NCBI GenBank assembly: GCA_032160945.1
Contig: JAVHTL010000098.1
Length of the DNA stretch: 12,609 nucleotides
Origin: Fervidibacter sp032160945
GTDB taxonomy: Bacteria > Armatimonadota > Fervidibacteria > Fervidibacterales > Fervidibacteraceae
Direction: 5' to 3' (one strand)
Position numbers and translations under genes: made by a program. The notes beneath the pieces were generated by a model that saw only the letters and a program-made list of their open reading frames with translations, was not told the DNA's origin and did not search any database. Shown here piece after piece: positions 1 through 6,498 of the stretch. Numbering within the stretch: position 1 is the first letter of the stretch; each line of letters opens with the position of its first letter.

Positions 1-46
1 AAGACCTCAAGCACTTTGTGTGGAGCAATTTGCGTTAAACTGTAGT

Positions 47-75
47 TTTGCACAGCCCTTATTTGCCAGTAAAAT
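47..75 (+). promoter_or_regulatory. possible sigma-70-type promoter
   Basis: A TTTGCA hexamer (47-52) and a TAAAAT hexamer (70-75) are separated by exactly 17 bases. They match the -35 and -10 consensus at 4/6 and 5/6. The site points toward the GH5 gene but lies about 350 bases upstream of its start, with the hairpin repeats in between, so a long leader would be needed. It could be fortuitous in this AT-rich stretch. Confidence 0.3.
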
Positions 76-141
76 TAGGCGTTTACGCAAGGACAAGGGT
101 TGCAGGCAGACTTGAAGAGCGCAAAAATTCAGGCATCTAAT

Positions 142-171
142 TGTAGGGCGCAGGCTCTGTCCTGCGCCGAC
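142..171 (+). repeat. hairpin repeat, copy 1
   Basis: TGTAG is followed by a perfect 8-bp hairpin (GGCGCAGG at 147-154, loop CTCTGT, CCTGCGCC at 161-168) and then GAC. The same layout (TGTAG, 8-bp stem, CTCTNT loop, GAC) occurs at 203-232 on the opposite strand and at 12498-12527, with different but fully paired stem sequences. There is no run of T after the stem, so this is not a standard intrinsic terminator. It reads as a member of a REP-like dispersed intergenic repeat family. Confidence 0.7.
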
Positions 172-177
172 AAAAAA

Positions 178-232
178 TCGGCATGGGAAAGAGCCTTACA
201 AGTCGGCATGGGAAAGAGCCCATGCCCTACAG
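178..232 (-). repeat. hairpin repeat, copy 2 plus a deleted partial copy
   Basis: On the minus strand, 232 to 203 reads as TGTAG, then GGCATGGG, loop CTCTTT, CCCATGCC, then GAC: a perfect 8-bp hairpin of the same family as 142-171, in opposite orientation. An 18-base stretch (203-220) is repeated exactly at 178-195, 25 bases earlier. That partial copy lacks the CATGCCC arm and so can no longer form the stem. The region therefore holds one intact copy and one deletion derivative, facing copy 1. Confidence 0.65.
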
Positions 233-418
233 TCTTAACCAACAAACCTTTGATGGATGGGCTGGTATAGTGGGATGAGGTTTGGGTTGAGTTGGAAGGG
301 TATTTTTGCAACCATGCTTTTATGGACAACAGGACAAAATCCCACGATTTGCCTGTGTTTTCAGAACGCGCAAAACTATAGTAAAAAGCAGGCGATGAAA
401 CTTCGGAGATTGACAAAT

Positions 419-426
419 GAGGTGAT
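419..426 (+). promoter_or_regulatory. ribosome binding site of GH5 gene
   Basis: GAGGTGAT is an 8-base match to the anti-Shine-Dalgarno complement. It places the start at ATG 428 (five bases after GAGG) or GTG 431, not at ATG 257 or ATG 395, which lack such a site. The choice also puts a twin-arginine motif at the N-terminus. Confidence 0.6.
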
Positions 427-427
427 G

Positions 428-1501
428 ATGGTGAAACGGCGTGAGTTTTTGGAAACGACGGGAAAGGTGGTGCTTGGAATGTCGGTTGCGGGAGCGACGG
501 AAACAACGCAGCGAAAATTGCCAGAGCCTGCACCTCACAAACTTCCCCGCTGGCGTGGGTTCAATTTGCTTGAGAAGTTCAATGTGGCATGGAATCGTCG
601 TTTCGTTGAGCAGGATTTTGAATGGATTGCAGAACTGGGCTTTAACTTCGTCAGGTTGCCGATGGACTACCGTTGCTGGATTGAATCAGGCGATTGGACA
701 AAGTTGCGAGAGGATGTGCTCAAAGAAATTGACGAGGCTATCAAATTTGGCGAAAAGTATGGCATCCATGTTTGCATCAACTTTCACAGAGCGCCCGGCT
801 ACACTGTCGCGCGACCGCCGGAACCTAAGTCACTTTGGGATGATGAAGAAGCACAAAAAGTTTGCGCGATGCATTGGGCTCACTTCTCAAAGCGCTACCA
901 AGGTGTCCCCAACGCGCTCGTTAGTTTCAACTTGTTCAACGAACCACCGAACATTGACCCGCAGGTCCATCGCAAAGTTGTTGAGCGAATGATTGAAGCG
1001 ATTCGCAAACATGACGACAATCGGCTCATCATTTGCGATGGGCGCGTTTGGGGCAATGCTGCTCCGACCGAACTTGTTGGTTTGGGGGTTGCTGCTGCGA
1101 CGAGGGGTTATCAACCTTTCCGCATCACTCACTATAAAGCCGAATGGATTATGGGAAGCGATAAGTGGGCTGAACCTACTTACCCGCTTCGGGAAGGCAA
1201 CTCCGTTTGGGACATCAACAGGCTGCGTGAGTTTTATAAGCCTTGGAAGGAACTTGAGCAAAAAGGCGTGGGCGTGATGGTCGGCGAATTTGGAGCATAC
1301 AACAAAACGCCACACAAAGTTGTGATTGCTTGGATGAAAGATTGCTTGACAGTTTGGAAGGAGATGGTTTGGGGTTGGTCACTTTGGAACTTCAGGGGTT
1401 CGTTCGGGATCCTTGACAGCGGTCGCACCGATGTCGCCTACGAAGACTGGCGCAGTCACAAACTTGATAGAGCGATGCTTGAGTTGCTACAAGCGTTTTG
1501 A
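428..1501 (+). CDS. GH5-family glycoside hydrolase, Tat-exported
   Basis: This is a retaining glycoside hydrolase of family GH5 (endoglucanase-like), expected to cut beta-linked polysaccharides outside the cytoplasm. From the ATG at 428 it has 357 residues. The N-terminus MVKRREFLETTGKVVLGMSV fits a twin-arginine signal (RRxFL then a hydrophobic stretch). TIM-barrel landmarks appear in order: Arg76 in FVRLP; His120 in NFHRAPGY; the acid/base in FNLFNEP (Asn171-Glu172); His235-Tyr236; the nucleophile in VGEFGAYN (Glu287); and Trp320 in GWSLWNF. The C-terminal GILDSGRTDVAYEDW stretch is typical of compact GH5 enzymes. No carbohydrate-binding module or other accessory domain follows. The gene stands alone on the plus strand and converges on the 64-residue membrane protein gene 77 bases away. 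The exact subfamily and substrate cannot be told from the motifs. The family call is firm; the start and export route are likely. Confidence 0.88.
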   Translation: MVKRREFLETTGKVVLGMSVAGATETTQRKLPEPAPHKLPRWRGFNLLEKFNVAWNRRFVEQDFEWIAELGFNFVRLPMDYRCWIESGDWTKLREDVLKEIDEAIKFGEKYGIHVCINFHRAPGYTVARPPEPKSLWDDEEAQKVCAMHWAHFSKRYQGVPNALVSFNLFNEPPNIDPQVHRKVVERMIEAIRKHDDNRLIICDGRVWGNAAPTELVGLGVAAATRGYQPFRITHYKAEWIMGSDKWAEPTYPLREGNSVWDINRLREFYKPWKELEQKGVGVMVGEFGAYNKTPHKVVIAWMKDCLTVWKEMVWGWSLWNFRGSFGILDSGRTDVAYEDWRSHKLDRAMLELLQAF

Positions 1502-1578
1502 TTTGCAACTTGATGTTAACTCAAAGGCGGTTAGACATGACGATAACATTGGTGACCTAAATTAGGAGTTCCTTGCCC

Positions 1579-1773
1579 TTAAGGGCCTGTTCTGGGAGGC
1601 TTAAAGTAGCCTTTTTGCAACTTCACTTTCCACTCTTGCTTCATTTCCTCTGGAGAAACAAACGGTTGTGTTAGCCTTTGAGTGCTCGTTCGCCACCATA
1701 TTATGCCAGCAGCAATAGCGACAACTATGACCACAATAACAACAAACAGCCATGTTGGAATTTCCTGACGCAC
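1579..1773 (-). CDS. small single-pass membrane protein
   Basis: I do not recognise a family. From the GTG at 1773 the product has 64 residues: a short N-terminus (MRQEIPTW), one strongly hydrophobic segment at about residues 6-25 (LFVVIVVIVVAIAAGIIWW), and a charged tail of about 38 residues rich in Lys, Glu and Pro. The start is set by AGGAGG at 1782-1787 with eight bases between; an in-frame GTG at 1782 overlaps that site and is unlikely. The gene lies 81 bases downstream of the prepilin-like gene on the same strand and is probably co-transcribed with it. It may accompany that protein in the membrane, but this rests only on position. Its stop codon sits inside a perfect 12-bp palindrome, GCCCTTAAGGGC (1575-1586), with no T tract. 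Confidence 0.6.
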   Translation of the reverse strand: MRQEIPTWLFVVIVVIVVAIAAGIIWWRTSTQRLTQPFVSPEEMKQEWKVKLQKGYFKPPRTGP

Positions 1774-1781
1774 AACAATCA

Positions 1782-1787
1782 CCTCCT
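1782..1787 (-). promoter_or_regulatory. ribosome binding site, 64-residue membrane protein
   Basis: AGGAGG on the minus strand, eight bases before GTG 1773. The alternative GTG at 1782 is part of this site, so 1773 is the preferred start. Confidence 0.65.
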
Positions 1788-1854
1788 TTTCCGACCCTCA
1801 ACGAACCTTACCGTCAGGCATTCAGACACAACTTCTTGATAGTAAAGTTCATTA

Positions 1855-2643
1855 TCATGGAGTGCCAAAAATGTCAGGCGGGCAGAAACGGACAGTTCCA
1901 CCCCTCCAACGAGCCTTAAGGTTGAGAACATTATACCATTTTGCATGTCCATCAGCAAACACAAGATTTGAACCGCCCGTGTGCCTGCTGAACCTTTTAA
2001 TGGCTTCGTCAAGGTTGTGAATACGAGGTGGGCAGCAAGTTAAAACTGATGGGTCATTCCAGCCTGGTCCAGGATTTGTGAATGACAGCCAAATGTGTAT
2101 TCCCGTGTTGAGACATGCTGCTGCACCCAGAACCGCATGTCTACCATCGGAAATGACGACCGTCTCCACAGGAGCAGCCATTGAGGCGAGACAGGCTGTG
2201 GATGCCACGCCTCTACCGCACCAATCAAGCGGGTTCATTATCCTCTCGTTGTAGCCATAATCAAGAGGATGGGAATTTTGAGGTCTTCCCCATCTTTGAG
2301 GGTAACAAACGCTAACCCAGTTTCTCTCTGGGCTTGTAGAACTTGGACATTCAAAAAGTTGCCAATTTTTGTTGTAAGGGTGCAATTGTTCCCACCAAGC
2401 AAGTCCTCCATCGTCGTGTCCCCAGCATGGCCAGTGCCATGTAGGTAAGACCTCATCATAGTCTTGAGCATACATGGAAAGCGATATTCCTATCTGCCTT
2501 GCGTTAGAAAGACAAGCGGCTTGGCGCGCCTTTTCCCTTGCCCGAGAAAACACTGGAAACAGTATCGCCGCGAGAATGGCGATTATAGCGATCACCACGA
2601 GCAACTCAATAAGTGTGAAACCACGAAACTTCATGCACTGCAT
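1855..2643 (-). CDS. prepilin-like protein with H-X9-DG motif (DUF1559-type)
   Basis: This is a type IV pilin-like (pseudopilin) protein of the family that combines a prepilin N-terminus with a C-terminal H-X9-DG signature. From ATG 2643 it has 262 residues. The leader MQCMKFRG precedes FTLIELLVVIAIIAILAAIL, a classic class III prepilin segment, with predicted cleavage after Gly8 and Glu at mature position 5. FSRAREKARQAACLSNARQI then continues the helix. The signature HTGGSNLVFADG (His221 to Gly232) fits H-X9-DG exactly. Cysteines are fairly frequent in the globular part, which may allow disulfides. It would be processed by a prepilin peptidase encoded elsewhere. Such genes are numerous in Armatimonadota and Planctomycetota; their role in envelope or pseudopilus structures is unclear. 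A promoter (2735-2763) and a strong ribosome binding site precede it; ATG 2649 is an alternative start but only three bases from that site. Confidence 0.88.
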   Translation of the reverse strand: MQCMKFRGFTLIELLVVIAIIAILAAILFPVFSRAREKARQAACLSNARQIGISLSMYAQDYDEVLPTWHWPCWGHDDGGLAWWEQLHPYNKNWQLFECPSSTSPERNWVSVCYPQRWGRPQNSHPLDYGYNERIMNPLDWCGRGVASTACLASMAAPVETVVISDGRHAVLGAAACLNTGIHIWLSFTNPGPGWNDPSVLTCCPPRIHNLDEAIKRFSRHTGGSNLVFADGHAKWYNVLNLKARWRGGTVRFCPPDIFGTP

Positions 2644-2652
2644 TTTCATGCA

Positions 2653-2658
2653 CCTCCT
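2653..2658 (-). promoter_or_regulatory. ribosome binding site of prepilin-like gene
   Basis: AGGAGG on the minus strand lies nine bases before ATG 2643 but only three bases before ATG 2649. This favours the 262-residue form with the shorter leader. Confidence 0.6.
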
Positions 2659-2734
2659 TTGATTTTTTCTGCCCCTCGGAAGCAGTCATATTAAACTTAT
2701 TGCAACATAGCCTTTTGGCTTTGACGCTGCTATC

Positions 2735-2763
2735 ATTTTAACCCAACTCTAAGTCCATGTAAA
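2735..2763 (-). promoter_or_regulatory. sigma-70-type promoter of prepilin-like gene
   Basis: Reading the minus strand, TTTACA (2763-2758, 5/6 to consensus) and TAAAAT (2740-2735, 5/6) are separated by exactly 17 bases. Transcription would begin near 2728, giving a leader of about 85 bases. It lies just after the stop codon of the 1229-residue gene, so the prepilin-like gene and the 64-residue gene can be expressed independently of the upstream unit. Confidence 0.5.
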
Positions 2764-2773
2764 GAGTGGAAGT

Positions 2774-5700
2774 TTACCATTGCTGATTCAAACTCAAAGT
2801 TGCGAGCCATTTGTCATTTTGGAAATTGGGGCGTGTAAGTAGCGGATTCTCAAGCCAACGAACGCTGAGAATGATGTAGCGGGAATCGCTGAGTTTGTAG
2901 TTGTAACTGATACCGAACAAATTGGCGCTAATTGGTTTTGGTGTTTGGTTTTTCAATTTCGCCCACTCAAAGCGCCATTGAATTGTCTTGCTTTGCATCC
3001 ATTCAAGAGCAAGTCGCCAGTCGTGAGTTACGGGCATCTGCGGGACTCCAATTTGCTCTTCCCATGACCCGATAAGTTTCCATTCTTTGCTCAACCAAAG
3101 TGTCAGATTTGCTTGATGGAGTTTGTAAGGCGCAAGTTGTTGTCGGATGAAAGGCAACTGTGGTGCAAGTGCCAAACCGCCGGTGAACCTGTGCCAATCC
3201 TGCTGCTGCCACTGCTGTCCCCAACCTTTTGGCATGTTGGTCAAGTTCGTGATGACAAACTGAGAGCCGTTTTTGTCAAGAGGAAGTATCATAGCAAATT
3301 CACGCATGGGGAGTTCGCCCTGCTGGTCTCGGAAGGCTGCTGCACCCCAAACTAACTTGCCTTTGCCAATGGGTATTGACAACCGCCAGACAGGAATTTC
3401 TCGCCCTTTGCCATCCCATTGCTCAACCTTCCAGTAGGAGAACCGCAAAGCAAGCGGTCGCGACTTTGTCGCTGGCAGTTCAATATAAACCCTTTTGTCA
3501 CTGGCTTCCTTCTCGCCACCTTCGGCTTGACCGATTTGAGCGCCAATGTGAAAATCAGGTTTGCTGGCGACAAACCAAGTGGTTCGGTAACTGTCTGCTT
3601 GAGGGTTGATGACTGTCAATGGTGGTGTCCCCGCTTGCGGAACTGGTTGCGATGCTGCTTGGGCTGATTGAGTTAGTTGTTGTGCCGTTTGCTGCTGATG
3701 GACTTGGTCAAGCAAACTCATTCGCCAGTAACCAAAATGCCATGTCAAACCTTCTTTCTTGCTACTGGGCAACTGCACCGTCAGTTTCTCTTCGCTGCTA
3801 TTTTTGTCATCCTCTCGTCTAACCCGACCAAGTTGAGCGGTCAACTTCAGTCGGTTCGGAACTGACCAATTCCAACTCAGTCGCCAACCTTTGGCATCTG
3901 TATTTGCTTGCGTATCCGCATTAAACCGAGAGAGTTGCCATTGCTGTGTTCCTTTCTTCTCATCACCGAGTTTGACGGTCAAATCAGTTTGCTCTCGCTC
4001 GCCAATCGGCATTTCGGTTCGGGTAAGTTGTGTCATGATGGAAAAGTTTGGACGGGGTTGATATGCTAAAATGTGCTGGCGCGTCTCAACGCTGCCATTG
4101 ACTTGTGGTTGCTTGTTCAGTTGAGTTGTCAATTGCCACTCAGAGGACAATCGCATTGTCAAGCGAGCGTTGACGGTTTCGCGTTGCTCTTTGCCTGTCT
4201 CTTCGTAAACCGACCTGTCAACGAACAAGACTAAAGGCTTCTTGTCGGGGGTTTGAATGACGGTTTGGGCAAAACGAGTATTGTGCTCAGTATCACCTTG
4301 TCTTGTTTCGGTAAAATGCCTTTGCAAGACAACTTGGACGCCTTTGAACAGCGGCAACTGTTGTGCTGTGTCCAACCGCAAATGCCGCTCAGTCACAGGT
4401 TTTTGGTTAGGCTCTTTGGGTTGCAATGTCCAACCACCAAAGGTAACGGTCATCGGCGGAATCTTGCTTTTCGGGTCGGCGTTAATTGTCAAGATAGTTT
4501 CGTGACCTTGCTTCTCTCGGAAAGGTTGAGGTGAATCTGGCATTGCTTCAGCGCTGCTTCTTGTGTGAATCAAGTTAATGTTTGGCGCAAGTTGCCATGT
4601 GAATTTATCCTGTCGCTCCTGCCAACCTGCTCGGCTCGCCAAATCGCTCAATCCGAGAGGTTTGAGTTGTTCAGAGTTCAAAGTTGGCATCACTTCATCT
4701 TCTGTTCGTTCCCAGCCCAATTTGCCACCAGCAAGGCTGACCGAATAAGTTTTGTGTTCAACCGCTTTGCCACCACTTTCATGCCTTGAGCGTCTGAACA
4801 TAAGTTGCTCTTTAGGCGTCAATTGCCAAGAGAACTTTTGCCAAAGTGAAGACCAACCGAGCCTCGGTGCTACACCTTCCCAACCGATTGCCTTCAAGAA
4901 GTTGGGGTCAACGCCTTTTGATAATTGCTCCCGCTGCTCCTCCCATTGCAAGTTCCCACTAAGCAAAGTCACCTGTGTGCCAGTTCGTTGCAAAACGGTC
5001 TCGCCACTCTCATATCGGTAGCGAGTGATTGATAGGCTATCCTTCAGGTTGAACTGCCACTTCAACCCACTGTCACGATAAGCCCAACCGATTTTCGGCA
5101 AATCCTTCTCCAAACCGACAGCCTTGAGGAAGTTGGGGTCAATGCGAGCAGTGCTTTCATTTCGTTCGCTAAATTTCAGTCTGCCGCTGAACAAAGAAAG
5201 TTGCAGCAAGTTGCGTGTAATGTCAGTTGTGCCATTGCTTAACTTAAACTTCTCGCTGCTGAACCCATCCTTTGCATTGAACTTAAATGCAAGTTTTTCG
5301 CTACCCTTCTTCCAACCAATCAGTGGGATAAGCGACTGAAGACCGAGCGCTTTTAACCCTTCTGGGTTAGTATCCTTAACGACATCTTCCTTCTGCCTTT
5401 GCCAGACGAATTGCTCTTTGCCCAAGACTATACTTGTGTTGCTTCGCTTAACTGCTCCACCAGTTCCAGAAATGTCTCGGCGCTCAAAAGCAAATTGAAC
5501 ACCTTTGTTTTGGTAACCTGCTTGCAAACCTTCTTGCTTGAAGTTGCGCCAGAGTTGCCAATTGCCGACTTGAAAAGGTGCTTGCCTGTTTCCTTGTCCT
5601 TGTTGCAATATCAAAGCGCGTTGGATGACTTGCTGTTGAGCAGCACTTGTAGGTGCGGAGAATTTATCCATGTCTTCGGCATGAACTTTATCCCATTGGA

Positions 5701-6463
5701 AAGTCAGGTGGTAGTTACCGATGCTGAAAGCGCGAGTTTCGGCAGACCCACCGTTTTGTCCCGTTGTCATGTTCAAGAAGGCTTGAAATGATGTTTTGCC
5801 GTCGGGTTTCCACTCCGCTTCCCCTTGTCGGACACGGACACCAGCGAAGGCATTAATTGGAACTTGCAACCCAGTTTCAGCGGCAAGTTTCTTTGCGAAA
5901 TCGGGAGTCGCTGGTTGGAACTTCGGATCGGCTTCAGCGTAATGCAAATTTGCTTTGAATTGACCATCTCGGCTCTGATAGCCGATACTTTGATGGAAGA
6001 ATTCGCCTTGCCAAAGGATGAAGGAAGAACGCTCCCAATCATTACGAAATGCTGAAGGTGAACGAAACCTCATTGCGAGTGAAGGTGGTGTGAACAATTT
6101 CAAAGCATTGGATGTGTCATTTCTGTCTTCTGGGAATGAACGAGGGATGACAGCACCACTACTTAAAAGCGTGGAACGAAATTGAAACTCGCCCATGTTA
6201 AGTTGAGTGCTGCCACCAATGACTGTTCGCCCAACCATAAACTTCCTTTGCTGTGAACTTCTTTGGGGCGGTGGCAAATAATCTCGGAAAAGACTTAGCG
6301 ATAGAGACTTGGAAAAAGGCAACATTGCAGAGAAACTGTTTGGGTCAAGCGTGTTTGGTTTTGCTGTCAAATCCTTCGGCACAAAACTTTCACTTTGAGC
6401 AAAAACAAAAGAGGTGACGACTGCCACCAACCCGATTGTTAGCACCAAGTTTTTCATTCTCAT
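2774..6463 (-). CDS. giant exported repeat protein, probable outer-membrane beta-barrel
   Basis: No named family is recognised. The 1229-residue product starts with a signal peptide (MRMKNLVLTIGLVAVVTSFV, cleavage likely after Ala22). ATG 6463 is chosen because GAGGTGA lies at 6471-6477. The body is made of short alternating polar/hydrophobic stretches rich in Trp, Gln, Arg and Thr. It contains no cysteine, and it ends in LATLSLNQQW, with a terminal aromatic residue and Leu at -5 and -7, as in outer-membrane barrel C-termini. Residues 348 to about 640 contain about four tandem repeats of 76-79 residues, each with G-x-L-x-W, then a DPNFLKAxG-like segment, then P-x-(I/L)-GW, then KxxWQL. A second motif, LPx(S/T)K followed by FxYW, occurs near 898-913 and 996-1011. 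I infer an outer-membrane or surface location and a structural or transport role. The gene lies 35 bases after the zinc-finger membrane protein gene, suggesting one operon. That it is a real, exported protein is firm; the barrel fold is inferred. Confidence 0.75.
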   Translation of the reverse strand: MRMKNLVLTIGLVAVVTSFVFAQSESFVPKDLTAKPNTLDPNSFSAMLPFSKSLSLSLFRDYLPPPQRSSQQRKFMVGRTVIGGSTQLNMGEFQFRSTLLSSGAVIPRSFPEDRNDTSNALKLFTPPSLAMRFRSPSAFRNDWERSSFILWQGEFFHQSIGYQSRDGQFKANLHYAEADPKFQPATPDFAKKLAAETGLQVPINAFAGVRVRQGEAEWKPDGKTSFQAFLNMTTGQNGGSAETRAFSIGNYHLTFQWDKVHAEDMDKFSAPTSAAQQQVIQRALILQQGQGNRQAPFQVGNWQLWRNFKQEGLQAGYQNKGVQFAFERRDISGTGGAVKRSNTSIVLGKEQFVWQRQKEDVVKDTNPEGLKALGLQSLIPLIGWKKGSEKLAFKFNAKDGFSSEKFKLSNGTTDITRNLLQLSLFSGRLKFSERNESTARIDPNFLKAVGLEKDLPKIGWAYRDSGLKWQFNLKDSLSITRYRYESGETVLQRTGTQVTLLSGNLQWEEQREQLSKGVDPNFLKAIGWEGVAPRLGWSSLWQKFSWQLTPKEQLMFRRSRHESGGKAVEHKTYSVSLAGGKLGWERTEDEVMPTLNSEQLKPLGLSDLASRAGWQERQDKFTWQLAPNINLIHTRSSAEAMPDSPQPFREKQGHETILTINADPKSKIPPMTVTFGGWTLQPKEPNQKPVTERHLRLDTAQQLPLFKGVQVVLQRHFTETRQGDTEHNTRFAQTVIQTPDKKPLVLFVDRSVYEETGKEQRETVNARLTMRLSSEWQLTTQLNKQPQVNGSVETRQHILAYQPRPNFSIMTQLTRTEMPIGEREQTDLTVKLGDEKKGTQQWQLSRFNADTQANTDAKGWRLSWNWSVPNRLKLTAQLGRVRREDDKNSSEEKLTVQLPSSKKEGLTWHFGYWRMSLLDQVHQQQTAQQLTQSAQAASQPVPQAGTPPLTVINPQADSYRTTWFVASKPDFHIGAQIGQAEGGEKEASDKRVYIELPATKSRPLALRFSYWKVEQWDGKGREIPVWRLSIPIGKGKLVWGAAAFRDQQGELPMREFAMILPLDKNGSQFVITNLTNMPKGWGQQWQQQDWHRFTGGLALAPQLPFIRQQLAPYKLHQANLTLWLSKEWKLIGSWEEQIGVPQMPVTHDWRLALEWMQSKTIQWRFEWAKLKNQTPKPISANLFGISYNYKLSDSRYIILSVRWLENPLLTRPNFQNDKWLATLSLNQQW

Positions 6464-6498
6464 GGCAGCATCACCTCACTTACAAAGTTTATCACACG

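Larger units (their letters stand above)
1..427. other. intergenic region, left end
   Basis: I see no gene here. The only structured elements are the possible promoter at 47-75 and the hairpin repeat cluster at 142-232. The reading frame of the downstream GH5 gene stays open back to an ATG at 257, but 257-427 codes for no recognisable domain and has no ribosome binding site at 257. It is better read as untranslated leader. Confidence 0.5.

Noticed and set aside
28..86. Second copy of the MITE terminal repeat (TTGCGTTAAAC near 29 and TTAGGCGTTTACGCA near 75)
   Set aside because: Similarity to the 7965-8097 ends is partial, with indels, and the spacing is too short and the orientation wrong for the same element; it may be chance.
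257..427. N-terminal extension of the GH5 protein from ATG 257
   Set aside because: There is no ribosome binding site at 257 and no recognisable domain, and it would bury the twin-arginine signal in the middle of the protein.
1556..1586. Intrinsic terminator between the convergent GH5 and 64-residue genes
   Set aside because: CCTAAATTAGG and GCCCTTAAGGGC are palindromes, but neither has a loop of suitable size or a following T run on either strand.
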